A stretch of DNA of 64,000 nt from Salinicola endophyticus (GTDB lineage: Bacteria; Pseudomonadota; Gammaproteobacteria; Pseudomonadales; Halomonadaceae): assembly GCF_040536835.1 (NCBI RefSeq), contig NZ_CP159578.1, forward strand, positions 3,038,001-3,102,000, in the 5' to 3' direction. The translations under genes and the position numbers were made by a program. Position 1 is the first letter of the stretch. Every line of letters begins with the position of its first letter. The notes under the pieces were generated by a model that worked only from the letters and a program-made list of their open reading frames with translations, ran no database searches and was not told where the DNA came from. Of the stretch, positions 22,322-32,111 are shown in pieces.

Positions 22322-23164
22322 ATGACCCGATCGCCTCTATCCCTCGCGCTGCTCGGCCTGGTCTGCGCCGGTGGCCTCAGCGCCTGCGCCCAGCAGCCGG
22401 CCCAGCAGACGAGCCAGCCGCCGGCGCCCGCGCTCTCCGATCAGCTGGTGATGGCGACGCTATGGATGCAGACCTCCGGCGAGTACGCTGCGCTGAGCCA
22501 TCAGGCGTTCAATCTCGCACGCCGAAATCTCGACCGCGCGCTCGCCGCCCCCGACGCGCAGCAGCGGCCGCCGGCGATCGTGGTCGATGTCGACGAGACG
22601 GTGCTCGACAACAGCCCCTACGAGGCGTGGCTGATCGCCAGCGGCGAGAACTATCAGAGCGACACCTGGCACCAGTGGGTGGACAAGGCCAGCGCCCGGG
22701 CGATGCCCGGGGCCAAGGCGTTTCTCGACTACGCTGCCTCACGCGGGGTGGCAGTGTTCTACATCACCAATCGGCGCGCCGACGAGACCCAGGCCACGTT
22801 GCGCAACCTGCGTCAGGTCGGCTTCCCCGATGCCGACGAGGCGCATTTCCTGCCGCGCACCCAGAGCAGCGACAAGACCGCCCGCCGCCAGCGCGTGACG
22901 CAGTCGCACTGGGTGATCCTGCTGATGGGAGACAATCTGGGCGACTTTTCGGCGGGCTTCGAGCGCGCCACCGCCGAGGCCCGTCGCGCTGCCGTCGAGG
23001 CCCAGCCGGACGCCTTCGGCAGCCGCTATATCGTGCTGCCCAACCCCGCCTACGGCGCCTGGGAGGGTGCGCTCTATCACAACGACTGGAGCCTGGACGA
23101 CGCGCAGAAAGCCCGCGCCCGGCGCAATCACCTGCAGCAGTGGGGCGGCCCCGAGACGCCCTGA
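22322..23164 (+). CDS. 5'-nucleotidase/acid phosphatase lipoprotein, e(P4) family (HAD IIIB)
   Basis: Predicted outer-membrane class C acid phosphatase, which in Haemophilus frees nucleosides or NMN for uptake. The 280 residues have a lipobox LSAC (Cys about 22), HAD motif I DVDETVLDNS, the conserved MPGAKAFLDYA segment, motif II FYITNRR, and motif IV MGDNLGDFS. The ATG at 22322 follows AGGAGCCC. It is transcribed against both flanking clusters and looks inserted between dprA and tsaC. Confidence 0.9.
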   Translation: MTRSPLSLALLGLVCAGGLSACAQQPAQQTSQPPAPALSDQLVMATLWMQTSGEYAALSHQAFNLARRNLDRALAAPDAQQRPPAIVVDVDETVLDNSPYEAWLIASGENYQSDTWHQWVDKASARAMPGAKAFLDYAASRGVAVFYITNRRADETQATLRNLRQVGFPDADEAHFLPRTQSSDKTARRQRVTQSHWVILLMGDNLGDFSAGFERATAEARRAAVEAQPDAFGSRYIVLPNPAYGAWEGALYHNDWSLDDAQKARARRNHLQQWGGPETP

Positions 23165-23256
23165 GCCGCGCGATTGATTTGCCAACCACCCAACGTATTC
23201 GGCCTCCGGGACGAGCCACGTCCGGAGGCCGAGCACCGTTCCTGTCTATCCGACTT

Positions 23257-24411
23257 TCAACCGCGGCGGCGTACCCACCCTCCCGCGGTCTGCGCCACCT
23301 GCCCCTCCAGCTCGAGTTCGAGCAGCGCCAGCTGCAGCGTGGCGACCGACTCGCCACATGCCGCTACCAGCACGTCGATCGGCGTCGGGGTATCGCTCAG
23401 CTGCGCCAATACCCCCGGGTTCTGCCCGACCGACGCCTCCGGGCTCGTGACCGGTGGCGTGGCGGCCTCGGATGGCGCTGTGTCCAGATGCTCGCCAGCC
23501 ACTGTCGGTGTCCAGTGCCCCAGTTCGGCGAGTATGTCGTCGACGTTGCGCACCAGCGCCGCCTCGCCGCGCTGGATCAGCCGCAGGCAGCCGCTGGCCT
23601 GGGGGTTGTGGATCGAGCCCGGCAGGGCGAACACCTCGCGCCCCTGTTCGAGCCCCAGGCGTGCGCTGACCAGCGAGCCACTCTTCTCCGCGGCTTCCAC
23701 CACCAGCACCCCCTGAGACAACCCGGTGATCAGCCGATTGCGCCGCGGAAAGAAGCGCGGATGCGCCGCGGTATCGGCCGGATGCTCCGACAGCAGCAGC
23801 CCTCGACCCGCCAGCAGATCGCGATAGAGCCCAGCGTGACGCGGCGGATAGACCACGTCGACGCCGCAACCGAGCACGCCGACGGTGGCACCGCCAGCCT
23901 GCAGCGCAGTGTGCTGGGCGATGCCATCGATACCCAGCGCCATGCCGCTGACCACGCCGAAGCCGCGCGCGATCAAGTCACGGGCGAAGGTCGCGGCGTT
24001 GTCGCGCCCCTCACGGGTCGGCTTGCGCGTGCCGACGATGGCGATCGCCGGTGGCGTCAGCGCGCTCAGCTCGCCCTTGGCCCACAGCACCAGCGGCGGG
24101 TCGGGGAGCTGATCGAGCAGCACGGGCCAGGCGGGATGGGAAGGAGACAGCAAATGGTGCCGCGGACTCTCGGCCTGCCATGTCAGCGCCGCCTCAACCG
24201 AAGCTTCGAGCGGGCTACTCGCGGGGTGATCGAGCCACAGCCGCAGCGGCTGGGCCAGCCGAGCCGGTAGTGCCGCCAGCCAGCCCTGCGGCCAGGCTAG
24301 CGACTCGGGCTCGCGCCAGCGCTGCAGCAGCGGTGCCAGCCGCGTGGGGCCGAGCCCGGGTAGTGCGGCCAGCGCCAGCCAATCGCGCAGTGTCGGCCCC
24401 GCCGAACTCAT
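23257..24411 (-). CDS. dprA: DNA-processing protein DprA (Smf)
   Basis: Binds incoming single-stranded DNA and loads RecA during natural transformation. The 384 residues have an N-terminal helix-hairpin-helix/SAM-like part, the Rossmann-type core with AIVGTRKPTREG, GFGVVSGMALGIDGIAQ and the SxSLVSARLGLEQGR nucleotide-site segment, and a C-terminal winged helix (about 325-384). Its start overlaps the stop of the LysM gene (ATGA). Confidence 0.95.
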   Translation of the reverse strand: MSSAGPTLRDWLALAALPGLGPTRLAPLLQRWREPESLAWPQGWLAALPARLAQPLRLWLDHPASSPLEASVEAALTWQAESPRHHLLSPSHPAWPVLLDQLPDPPLVLWAKGELSALTPPAIAIVGTRKPTREGRDNAATFARDLIARGFGVVSGMALGIDGIAQHTALQAGGATVGVLGCGVDVVYPPRHAGLYRDLLAGRGLLLSEHPADTAAHPRFFPRRNRLITGLSQGVLVVEAAEKSGSLVSARLGLEQGREVFALPGSIHNPQASGCLRLIQRGEAALVRNVDDILAELGHWTPTVAGEHLDTAPSEAATPPVTSPEASVGQNPGVLAQLSDTPTPIDVLVAACGESVATLQLALLELELEGQVAQTAGGWVRRRG

Positions 24412-25526
24412 GGCGTCTCCGTATGCGCCACGCTGGCGCCCAGCGCCCGGGGCGTGGTCAGCAGATCGCCCACCGCCAGCGCCTCGGATGCCCGCATCAC
24501 CAGCGCATAGGCGAGATGGTCGAAGACCCGGAACACCATCACCGCGCCCGCCTCGTGCGCCGGCAGGGCGATCCAGCCATCGCCGTCGGCGGCGCGTACC
24601 CGCTCGCCCTGACGCATCACCTGCAGCACGTGCCCCGGCTCGAGCCCGTCGGCACGCCCGCGATCGATCGCCACCACGTCGTCACGGCCGATGAAGCGCA
24701 CACCGCCAGGCACCGCGAGCAGGGTCGCGGTGATCGGCGAGGCCGGCGCCCGCGGCAGGAACTCGGTGGTGATGCCGCCATCGTCCAGCGTCAGCAGGGC
24801 ATCCCCGGCGCGGATCTCGCGCCCGGCATCGAGCACTTCCAGCTCGCTCATGTCAGGATACCGCTGCACCACCCGCGCCTCGCCCAGGCGCTGGAGTTCA
24901 CGCCCCAGAGGAGCGCCGTCAGCAGGGGCGCGGTAGTCGTCTCCGGCGCGGTAGATGCCCAGCCGCGTGCCCACCGGCGGCAGCCGACCCTGGGCGTAGA
25001 GCCGATCCCCGGCGCCGCTGAGCAGGCGCCCGCCCTGCCCCGCCACCACCCGCGGCGCCGAGTCCAGCAGGGCAGGATCGACGATCCGGTAGGCCTCCAG
25101 GAACACCCGTACCCGCTCCAGCGGCAGGCTGGGCAATGCCTCTCGCACCGGCGCTCGGCGCACCTGGGGCGAGAGTCTGACCGTCTCACCACGCCCGCGC
25201 TCGATACGCAGCGCGGGCTCGCCGGCGCCAGGGTCGAGCACCAGCACATCGCCGGGATAGAGCTGCTCGGGCCCGGCTACGCCGGGATTGCGCCGCAGAA
25301 GCTCGCGCCAGGACCAGGGATCTTCGAGAAAGCGCGCCGCCACGCCCCACAGGGTGTCGCCAGGGCGCACCTGATAGCGACTCGGGGCATCGGGCTTGAG
25401 GGTGTAGGCCAGCGCCGGGCCGGCACCCGGCCCGGTCAGCGTGAACAGCAAAAGCCCACAGCCGAGTGCCGATGACACCAGCCGGCGAAAGAACCGAGTG
25501 GGTGGGAGCCGCAGGCCGTTCGCCAT
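24408..25526 (-). CDS. LysM-domain protein
   Basis: Secreted or periplasmic protein of 372 residues with a signal peptide (about 1-39, ending GPALA) and one LysM peptidoglycan-binding domain at about 46-97 (YQVRPGDTLWGVAARFLED...LYPGDVLVL). The rest is of unknown fold. The ATG at 25526 gives a proper signal peptide. The same gene precedes dprA in Pseudomonas (PA0020-type), and the 4-nt overlap indicates one transcript. Confidence 0.85.
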   Translation of the reverse strand: MANGLRLPPTRFFRRLVSSALGCGLLLFTLTGPGAGPALAYTLKPDAPSRYQVRPGDTLWGVAARFLEDPWSWRELLRRNPGVAGPEQLYPGDVLVLDPGAGEPALRIERGRGETVRLSPQVRRAPVREALPSLPLERVRVFLEAYRIVDPALLDSAPRVVAGQGGRLLSGAGDRLYAQGRLPPVGTRLGIYRAGDDYRAPADGAPLGRELQRLGEARVVQRYPDMSELEVLDAGREIRAGDALLTLDDGGITTEFLPRAPASPITATLLAVPGGVRFIGRDDVVAIDRGRADGLEPGHVLQVMRQGERVRAADGDGWIALPAHEAGAVMVFRVFDHLAYALVMRASEALAVGDLLTTPRALGASVAHTETP

Positions 25527-25620
25527 CGCTTTGTTCCTGACGCTGGATATCGGTCGCGCGGCGGTGCCGCGCCTGTCAGGAGTAGATCGGCCCATGCCGA
25601 CGGGACTTGAATGCACCCCC

Positions 25621-25820
25621 GGCTTTGTACGAAAACTACCTGCGCTCGGCAATACGGGGTTAAAAATCGTCTCACTGAACCACGTTCAGAACGTCCGAAG
25701 GACGGCCCGAAGGGCGAGCGGAGCGAGTCACATGCTCATTTACACCCCGTAAACTCCGCGTTTTCGCCGTTTTTTGCCTTGTCTTGCCTTCGCTCGCTGA
25801 CTTTTCGTACAAACCCTAAG
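25621..25820. repeat. modular palindromic repeat, copy 1 (with 57-bp cassette)
   Basis: Ends GGCTTTGTACGAAAAC and, on the complementary strand, CTTAGGGTTTGTACGAAAAG form terminal inverted repeats. The core TCATTTACACCCCGTAAACT is shared with the elements at 51806, 52842 and 56755. The 57-bp cassette (25675-25731) is present here and in the 56755 copy only. No protein is encoded. It fills most of the gap between the LysM gene and def. Confidence 0.85.
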
Positions 25821-25845
25821 ATAGGGGAGATCGCGTCGCGGGATT

Positions 25846-25874
25846 TTGAGAACGCACCGCCGCGGCTCTACAAT
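25846..25874 (+). promoter_or_regulatory. sigma-70 promoter of def-fmt-rsmB
   Basis: TTGAGA (25846-25851), 17 nt, TACAAT (25869-25874), 42 nt before the def ATG. It starts 26 nt after the end of the palindromic repeat. Confidence 0.65.
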
Positions 25875-25915
25875 AGAGGATTACGTCAACCATGCCGACG
25901 GGCACCCAGAACGCT

Positions 25916-26428
25916 ATGGCCATCAGAACCATCCTCGAATATCCCGATCCCCGCTTGCGCACCAAGGCTGCCCCGGTGGCGCAGGTCGACGACGAGATCC
26001 GCGCCCTGGTCGACGACATGATCGAGACCATGTACGACGCCTCGGGCATCGGTCTGGCGGCGACCCAGATCGACGTACACCAGCGCGTCATCGTCATGGA
26101 CGTCAGCGACGACCGCAATTCGCCGCTGGTGCTGATCAACCCGAGCTACACGCCGCTGGATGACGAGCGCCAGCCGCTGCAGGAAGGCTGCCTGTCGATC
26201 CCCGACTACTACGCCGAAGTGCCGCGCGCCCTGCGCGTTCACCTGAAAGCGACCGACCGTGACGGCAAGGCCTACGAGCTCGACGCCGACGGTCTGCTCG
26301 CCCACTGCATCCAGCACGAGTGCGATCACCTCGAAGGCGTGCTGTTCGTCGATTACCTGTCGCCGCTCAAGCGCGACCGCGTGCTCAAGAAGATGCAGAA
26401 GCGCCACAAGCAGGATCAGGACGCCTGA
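25916..26428 (+). CDS. def: peptide deformylase
   Basis: Removes the N-terminal formyl group from nascent proteins; metal hydrolase. All three motifs are present in 170 residues: [13 protein letters not shown] (Cys ligand) and QHECDHLEG (HExxH). The ATG at 25916 gives the family start [14 protein letters not shown]; an ATG at 25892 would add eight residues. First gene of def-fmt-rsmB. Confidence 0.96.
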   Translation: MAIRTILEYPDPRLRTKAAPVAQVDDEIRALVDDMIETMYDASGIGLAATQIDVHQRVIVMDVSDDRNSPLVLINPSYTPLDDERQPLQEGCLSIPDYYAEVPRALRVHLKATDRDGKAYELDADGLLAHCIQHECDHLEGVLFVDYLSPLKRDRVLKKMQKRHKQDQDA

Positions 26429-26513
26429 TCCGGATTCGCCCACGTCAGTCTTCGTTCGAGGCCGGCCGTCACCGCGACGCCGGCCTTTCGTGCTTCGAGA
26501 GGAACCCCGCCGC

Positions 26514-27536
26514 ATGAGCCACAGCACCGACGGCCGCGCGCTACGTATCGTCTTCGCCGGCACCCCCGACTTCGCCGCCGAGAGCCTGCAAGCGCTGCTC
26601 GACTCGCGTCATCAGGTCGTCGCCGTCTACACCCAGCCCGACCGCCCCGCCGGCCGCGGGCGCAAGCTGACGCCGAGCCCGGTCAAGCAGTTGGCGCTGG
26701 ATCACGCCCTGCCGGTCTGTCAGCCGACCTCGCTCAAGACGCCCGAGGCGCAGCAGACGCTGGCCGACTTCGCGGCCGACGTGATGGTGGTGGTCGCCTA
26801 CGGCCTGCTGCTGCCGCAGGCGGTGCTCGACCTGCCACGGCTGGGGTGTCTCAACGTGCACGCCTCGCTGCTGCCGCGCTGGCGCGGTGCGGCGCCGATC
26901 CAGCGCGCCATCGAGGCCGGCGACAGCGAAAGCGGCATCACTCTGATGCAGATGGATGCCGGCCTGGATACCGGCGACATGCTGCTGGTGCGGCGCACGC
27001 CGATCGATGCCACCACCACCGGCGGCACACTCCACGATACCCTGGCCGCCCTCGGCGGAGAGACCCTGATCGCCGGCCTCGACGCGCTGAGCGACGCCAG
27101 CCTGACACCGACGCCACAGCCTGATGACGGCGTCACCTACGCCAGCAAGCTCTCCAAGGCGGAAGCCGAACTCGACTTCCGCCAGCCGGCCGCGGCGCTG
27201 GCGCGCCGGGTGCGCGCCTTCAACCCGTGGCCGGTGGCCTGGACACGGCTCGACGGTGACAGCGTGCGCCTGTGGCTGGCCGAGGCCGAGGCGGACACCG
27301 CCCAGACCGCCACGCCCCCCGGCACCCTGCTCTCCCCGGCGGACGACGCCCTGCGCATCGCCTGCGGCAGCGAGGGACGCGAGGTACTGCGGGTCACCCG
27401 GCTGCAGCTGCCGGGCGGCAAGCCGCTGGCGGCGCGCGACCTGCTCAACGCCAAGGCGTCACGGCTCGGCGCCGGGCAACGCCTGGGCCAGCCAGACCTA
27501 GGCCAGCCACAAGAGTCGACAGGAGCCGACGCATGA
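26514..27536 (+). CDS. fmt: methionyl-tRNA formyltransferase
   Basis: Formylates initiator Met-tRNA using 10-formyl-THF. The 340 residues carry FAGTPDFAA at the N-terminus and the catalytic/folate segment [17 protein letters not shown], then the C-terminal tRNA-binding domain. The start follows GAGAGGA. The stop overlaps the rsmB start (ATGA). Confidence 0.96.
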   Translation: MSHSTDGRALRIVFAGTPDFAAESLQALLDSRHQVVAVYTQPDRPAGRGRKLTPSPVKQLALDHALPVCQPTSLKTPEAQQTLADFAADVMVVVAYGLLLPQAVLDLPRLGCLNVHASLLPRWRGAAPIQRAIEAGDSESGITLMQMDAGLDTGDMLLVRRTPIDATTTGGTLHDTLAALGGETLIAGLDALSDASLTPTPQPDDGVTYASKLSKAEAELDFRQPAAALARRVRAFNPWPVAWTRLDGDSVRLWLAEAEADTAQTATPPGTLLSPADDALRIACGSEGREVLRVTRLQLPGGKPLAARDLLNAKASRLGAGQRLGQPDLGQPQESTGADA

Positions 27537-28894
27537 GCGCAATCAGTGCACGGGCCGTGGCCGCCAAACTGCTGGTGCCGGTGATCAACGGCGAAGGCTC
27601 GCTTGCCTCACTCGATGGCGAGATCGCCGCCCACGCGGTGGCCGAGCGCGACCGCGGCTTCGTCAAGGCGCTCTGCTTCGGTGTCTGCCGCGCCTATCCG
27701 CGCCTCGACGCGCTGGCCGCAGAGCTGCTGCGCCAGCCGTTCAAGAAGCGCGACAGCGACGTTCAGGCGCTGCTGCTGCTGGGTCTCTACCAGCTCTTGC
27801 ACATGCGCGTGCCGGCGCACGCCGCGGTCAGCGAGACCGCCGGTGCCGCCCGAGGGCTGGGCAAGGCCTGGGCCACCCGTGTGCTCAACGGCTGCCTGCG
27901 CCGCTTCCAGCGCGAGTCGGTGGCGCTCCAGGCCAAGGTCGACCGCGACCCGCCGGTGGCGCTGTGGCACCCCGCCTGGCTGCTCAAGGCGCTGCGCCAG
28001 GCCTGGCCCGACGCCTGGCAAGCACTGTGCGCGGCCAACAACGAGGCCGGGCCCATGACCCTGCGCGTCAACCGCCGCCGGACCACGCGCGAGGCCTATC
28101 TCGAACGCCTCGACGCCGCCGGCATCGAGGCCAGCGCCTGCCAGTTCGCCGCCGACGGTATCCAGCTCGCGGGGGCGGTGGACGTGCACCAGCTGCCGGG
28201 CTTCGCCGAGGGCGACGTCAGCGTGCAGGACGAATCCGCCCAGCTCTGCGCCGACCTGCTGGCGCCAGCACTCGAGGGCCGCGATGGCGCCCGGGTGTTC
28301 GACGCCTGCGCCGCCCCCGGCGGCAAGAGCGCGCATCTGCTGGAGCGTTTCACCCTCGACCTCACCGCCAGCGATATCGATCCCGGCCGGCTGGCGCGGG
28401 TCGGTGCCACCCTGGAGCGGCTGGGTCTCGACGCTCGCCTGAGCGCCCTCGACGCCAGCAGCGCCACGCTCGCCGAGACGCTGGGCCAGACCTCGGACAG
28501 CGCCGACGCCGCGGCGCCGAGCGCGGGCTTCGATGCCATCCTGCTCGACGCCCCCTGCTCGGGTACCGGGGTGATCCGCCGCCACCCGGACATCAAGCTG
28601 ACCCGCCGCGCCAGTGACATCGGCGACCTCGCCGCGCTGCAGGCGCGCCTGCTCGACAACCTGTGGCGCCAGCTCGTCCCCGGCGGCACCCTGCTCTACG
28701 CCACCTGCTCGGTGCTGCCGGCCGAGAACGCCGAGCAGATCGCCGCCTTCCTGGCGCACACCCCGGATGCCCGCGCCACCACGCCCGACGACCTCGCCTG
28801 GGGCCAGCCCGCCGGCCACGGCCGCCAGCTCCTGACCGCGCAGAACGGCCACGACGGCTTCTTCTACGCCCGGCTGGAGAAGGTAGCCGACTAG
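27533..28894 (+). CDS. rsmB: 16S rRNA m5C967 methyltransferase RsmB
   Basis: SAM-dependent RNA methyltransferase of 453 residues. It has an N-terminal NusB-like helical domain (about 1-140), SAM site [15 protein letters not shown], motif [21 protein letters not shown], and catalytic Cys in YATCSVLP. Coupled to fmt by a 4-nt overlap. In the usual gammaproteobacterial order trkA would follow directly; here five other genes intervene. Confidence 0.95.
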   Translation: MSAISARAVAAKLLVPVINGEGSLASLDGEIAAHAVAERDRGFVKALCFGVCRAYPRLDALAAELLRQPFKKRDSDVQALLLLGLYQLLHMRVPAHAAVSETAGAARGLGKAWATRVLNGCLRRFQRESVALQAKVDRDPPVALWHPAWLLKALRQAWPDAWQALCAANNEAGPMTLRVNRRRTTREAYLERLDAAGIEASACQFAADGIQLAGAVDVHQLPGFAEGDVSVQDESAQLCADLLAPALEGRDGARVFDACAAPGGKSAHLLERFTLDLTASDIDPGRLARVGATLERLGLDARLSALDASSATLAETLGQTSDSADAAAPSAGFDAILLDAPCSGTGVIRRHPDIKLTRRASDIGDLAALQARLLDNLWRQLVPGGTLLYATCSVLPAENAEQIAAFLAHTPDARATTPDDLAWGQPAGHGRQLLTAQNGHDGFFYARLEKVAD

Positions 28895-29234
28895 TTCCAG
28901 ATAGGGGCAGGCACTATGCCTGCCCCACTCCGCGATCTTCAGCAGCGATAACCTGCCCTTTTCGGCGTACCGCCGCCCCCGAAATTTGCCTCTTCGACCT
29001 TCCTGACACCATGCCAAGAGAGACGGAGAATAATATTTGACAAAAAGATAAGCCTGTACTTATATTTTTGGGTATGGATGGATACAGACTATTGACTAGC
29101 CAGATAGCCAGCAGCTAGTAGGGCAGTCGCTGACAGGGCAAACGAATAGCTCGTCCCACGGATATAACGCTCAGATGATTCTGTGTCGTAGGAATGGCGC
29201 GAGCTAAAACATAAGTCAAGAATTATACGAAAGA
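28895..29234. other. AT-rich intergenic stretch with arsR promoter
   Basis: 340 bp without a gene, visibly lower in GC than its surroundings from about 29025 to 29234. It holds the promoter described at 29037 and a leader of about 165 nt. I see no conserved RNA fold or repeat in it. The composition shift marks the left edge of the inserted ArsR-SRPBCC-ClpP segment. Confidence 0.6.
29037..29065 (+). promoter_or_regulatory. strong sigma-70 promoter upstream of the arsR-type gene
   Basis: Consensus TTGACA (29037-29042), 17-nt spacer, TTATAT (29060-29065). It points to the ArsR-SRPBCC-ClpP genes. Confidence 0.6.
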
Positions 29235-29552
29235 ATGAACGAAGCCACGATATTTCACGCACTCGCCGACCCCAACCGCCGGGCACTGCTCGACCGTCTG
29301 AGGCTCGCCGAGCTCAACGCGACCGAACTGCGCCAAGGCCTGGGCATTTCCCAGCCGGCCGTGTCACAGCATGTCGCCGTGCTCAGGCAGGCCGGGCTGA
29401 TCATGTCCAGCCGCCAGGGTCGACAGGTGCGCTACCGCATCGACCCCGACGGCCTGCGGCCGCTACTCGACTGGCTCCAGCGGTACCAGAGCTTTTGGCC
29501 ACAGCGTCTCGACAATCTGCAAACGCTTCTCGAGGAGATGAAACATGAATGA
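29235..29552 (+). CDS. ArsR-family transcriptional regulator
   Basis: A 105-residue winged-helix repressor. The N-terminal FHALADPNRRALLDRL and recognition-helix segment ISQPAVSQHVAVLRQAGLI are typical of ArsR proteins that pair with SRPBCC partners. No metal-binding cysteines are present, so it is not a classical arsenic or zinc sensor. It overlaps the next gene by 8 nt. The site before the ATG is only weakly Shine-Dalgarno-like. Confidence 0.88.
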   Translation: MNEATIFHALADPNRRALLDRLRLAELNATELRQGLGISQPAVSQHVAVLRQAGLIMSSRQGRQVRYRIDPDGLRPLLDWLQRYQSFWPQRLDNLQTLLEEMKHE

Positions 29553-29907
29553 AGAGTCTCGACACACCGAGATCGTGCACGAATGCGATCTCGACCATCC
29601 GCTCGAGCAAGTCTGGAAGGCCGTGACGGCGCCGGCGCTGCTGACTCGGTGGATCGGTTTTACGCCAAGCAGTATTGATGCCAGTCAAGGCGGGATCGAC
29701 TACCGCATCGTCGAGACACAGGCACCGGAACGCGTCTGGCTGGACTGGCACGACCCCGCGACCGATCAACCCGACTCGACGGTGCTGATCGAGCTGACAC
29801 CGCTGTCGCCCAGTAGAACACGCTTACGCCTCACCCACCGCCCGGGCGTCGCCATGCAGCGAGCCGCCAACGACGAGTGCCAATCCCCGCAGGCCCTCGC
29901 CGCCTGA
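29545..29907 (+). CDS. SRPBCC/AHSA1-domain protein
   Basis: A 120-residue START-like small-molecule-binding protein: EIVHECDLDHPLEQVWKAVTAPALLTRWIG is followed by the beta-strand pattern of AHSA1 proteins. ArsR/AHSA1 gene pairs are common and probably form a sensor module, but the ligand is unknown. It is short for the family (usually about 140-160), with the C-terminal helix reduced. Confidence 0.8.
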   Translation: MNEESRHTEIVHECDLDHPLEQVWKAVTAPALLTRWIGFTPSSIDASQGGIDYRIVETQAPERVWLDWHDPATDQPDSTVLIELTPLSPSRTRLRLTHRPGVAMQRAANDECQSPQALAA

Positions 29908-29931
29908 CTCTCTTCGACCGGAGAAGCCGAC

Positions 29932-30540
29932 ATGAATCCTAGCCTGCAACTCGTGCCCATGGTGGTGGAGCAGTCCTCCCGCGGCGAGCGCTCATTCGAT
30001 ATTTATTCACGCTTGCTGCGGGAGCGCATCGTGTTCCTCAATGGCGAGGTCAACGATGACTCTGCGGCACTGATCTGCGCGCAGTTGCTGTTTCTGGAAT
30101 CGGAAAACCCGGAAAAGGAGATCTCCTTCTACATCAACTCTCCAGGCGGGGTCGTCTCCAGTGCCTTCGCCATCTACGACACCATGCAGTTCATCACTGC
30201 CCCCGTTGCGACGCTGTGCATGGGGATGGCCTGTTCGGCGGCCTCATTCCTGCTGATGGGGGGTGAGCCAGGCCGACGAATGGCGCTGGCCAACGCCTCA
30301 GTGGTGATCCACCAGCCGCTGGGAGGCTTTCGTGGTCAGGCATCGGATATCGCTATCCACGCGGCCAACATTCAGAAAACCAAACGCCGGCTGATTGCGC
30401 TGTATGCCCATCATTGTGGTCAGGACGAGGCAACCGTCGAAAAAGCCCTCGACCGTGACAACTTCATGGACCCCGAGCAGGCTCGCGACTGGGGATTGAT
30501 CGACAGCGTCATGACACGGCGTAGCGACCTGGCTGCGTGA
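29932..30540 (+). CDS. ClpP-family serine protease (paralogue)
   Basis: Barrel-forming peptidase of 202 residues. The triad is intact: Ser102 in GMACSAASF, His127 in VIHQPLGG, Asp176 in LDRDNF. The Ser-flanking residues differ from the canonical AASMGA, and the gene is not next to clpX, so this looks like a second ClpP rather than the housekeeping one. It follows the ArsR/SRPBCC pair by 24 nt. Whether it pairs with a Clp ATPase is not visible here. Confidence 0.85.
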   Translation: MNPSLQLVPMVVEQSSRGERSFDIYSRLLRERIVFLNGEVNDDSAALICAQLLFLESENPEKEISFYINSPGGVVSSAFAIYDTMQFITAPVATLCMGMACSAASFLLMGGEPGRRMALANASVVIHQPLGGFRGQASDIAIHAANIQKTKRRLIALYAHHCGQDEATVEKALDRDNFMDPEQARDWGLIDSVMTRRSDLAA

Positions 30541-30641
30541 GGGCACTCACATGCCGCCATGTCGGACTGATCATCAGTGCAGCCATGCCGTGCCGGACGA
30601 TGAGTCAGTCTAAGAACGCCTTTCGCAAACGGTAGACGAAG

Positions 30642-30771
30642 TAGGCTTTTCCGGGAGCAGGGCGTCGCGAGGTCGCTGTGAACCCCTCCCTGGGCGCTAC
30701 CTTTGCCATCCCTGGCAAAGGACCCTCGCTTTGTCCTGCCCCCGGCGCCCATCGTCAGAGGGTTGGGAAAT
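30642..30771. repeat. 130-bp intergenic repeat family 2, copy A
   Basis: Nearly identical to 36518-36647; a fragment is at 58461-58509. It contains a hairpin CTTTGCC-ATCCCT-GGCAAAG (30701-30720) and outer arms GGGCGC/GCGCCC. It occupies most of the gap between clpP and the nicotinamidase gene. Confidence 0.8.
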
Positions 30772-30861
30772 GAGCTCTAAAAAGCCAAATCCCCCGCCGA
30801 CTTGCGCCCCGGCGGGTGCGCTTCGATACTGAGGGTGGATACCGGATCAGGGAGGCCGCCC

Positions 30862-31635
30862 GTGCCCGCCAAGAGCGTGTCAGATTCCCGTGTGTCAACC
30901 ACCACCACCGACACGACCTGTGCGGTGGCCGCCAGCGAACCCGAACCCCAGAGCGAGACCGCGTTCACGCCCCACACCCAGACCCAGCCGGCCTTGGCGT
31001 CCCTCGACGGTATCGCCGAGAACAGCGCGCTGGTGATCGTCGACGTGCAGCCCGACTTCATGCCCGGCGGCGCCCTGGCCTGCGCCGAGGGGGATGCGAT
31101 TCTCCCCGGCCTTGCCTGGCTGCTGGCACAGCATGCCTTCGGCCATGTGGTGGCGACCCAGGATTGGCACCCCGCGCGCCACGTCTCCTTCGCCTCTTGC
31201 CATCCGCCGCACCAGCCGTTCGAGGCGATCGAACTCTACGGCCACAGCCAGACCCTGTGGCCGGACCATTGTGTCCAGCGCAGCGAGGGCGCGGCACTGC
31301 ACCCGGCCATCGACTGGTCGCCGTGCGACGTGATCATCCGCAAGGGCACCGATCCGCGCACCGACTCCTACAGCGCCTTTCGCAACAACATCGGCCCCGA
31401 CGGCCACCGCCCCGCCACCGGGCTGGCCGGCTGGCTGCGCGATCGCGGTGTGAGCGATATCTACGTCTGTGGCCTGGCCCGCGACGTGTGCGTGCTGTGG
31501 ACCGCCGAGGACGCGGTGGCCGCCGGTTTCCGCACCCATTTTCTGTGGCCACTGACCCGCCCCGTCACCTTCGACACCGACGCCGACGTGCTCGAACGGC
31601 TGGCGGCGCTGGAGATCGCGGTGATCGAGGCCTGA
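30862..31635 (+). CDS. pncA: nicotinamidase, PncA-like
   Basis: Hydrolyses nicotinamide to nicotinate for NAD salvage. The triad is present: Asp in [14 protein letters not shown], Lys in IIRKGTDP, Cys in [15 protein letters not shown]; metal ligands lie in [12 protein letters not shown]. The start is uncertain: GTG 30862 has GGGAGG upstream and gives 257 residues, including an N-terminal extension of about 50 residues rich in Thr/Ser/Glu that is unusual for PncA. GTG 30895 is an alternative. Confidence 0.88.
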   Translation: MPAKSVSDSRVSTTTTDTTCAVAASEPEPQSETAFTPHTQTQPALASLDGIAENSALVIVDVQPDFMPGGALACAEGDAILPGLAWLLAQHAFGHVVATQDWHPARHVSFASCHPPHQPFEAIELYGHSQTLWPDHCVQRSEGAALHPAIDWSPCDVIIRKGTDPRTDSYSAFRNNIGPDGHRPATGLAGWLRDRGVSDIYVCGLARDVCVLWTAEDAVAAGFRTHFLWPLTRPVTFDTDADVLERLAALEIAVIEA

Positions 31636-31682
31636 CGGTTATCACCTTGGAACATTTTCATTCCCAGAAGGAGCAGCCCACC

Positions 31683-31889
31683 ATGAGCAACCACGTCTAC
31701 AAGCAGGTCGAGATCACCGGTTCTTCCCCCGACGGCATCGAAGCCGCGGTGCAGAACGCCATCGCCAAGGCCAGCGAGTCACTGCACGGCATGCGTTGGT
31801 TCGAGGTCACCGAGACCCGCGGGCATATCGAGAACGAGCGCATCGCCCACTGGCAGGTGACGGTCAAGGTGGGTATCTCCCTCGACTGA
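31683..31889 (+). CDS. dodecin (flavin-storage protein)
   Basis: A 68-residue protein that forms dodecamers binding riboflavin/FMN. It has the family features [18 protein letters not shown], the flavin-stacking Trp in GMRWFEVTE, and the C-terminal [18 protein letters not shown] precedes the ATG. It lies 47 nt behind pncA, probably co-transcribed. Confidence 0.93.
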   Translation: MSNHVYKQVEITGSSPDGIEAAVQNAIAKASESLHGMRWFEVTETRGHIENERIAHWQVTVKVGISLD

Positions 31890-31904
31890 TCGTTGCCCGA
31901 CCGG

Positions 31905-31942
31905 CGCGGGCCGCACGAGCATCACGGCCCGCGCTAGGGTTT
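31905..31942. terminator. terminator after dodecin
   Basis: 10-bp stem GCGCGGGCCG / CGGCCCGCGC with an 11-nt loop, followed shortly by TTTCTCT. Confidence 0.55.
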
Positions 31943-32111
31943 CTCTCCACCTCGCGCTTCCCGGCATCACGCACCGCCCGCGTGCGGGGTGGTGTCATTC
32001 GCCGTCCAGGGTCGTTATGCTACGCGCTGATCGTGGCGCGCCCGACCCCAGGCGGTGAACGGGCATCTCTCTCCCGCGCTTTTTTACTCAGTGCTTCCCT
32101 GACGGTTTGGC

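Noticed and set aside
25621..25820. Palindromic repeats as insertion sequences
   Set aside because: Too short for a transposase and no transposase gene is in the window; classed as non-autonomous or structural repeats.
30420..30752. Minus-strand frame through repeat family 2 (also at 36424-37104)
   Set aside because: Peptide similarity between the two simply reflects the repeat; the flanking parts of the frames differ completely.
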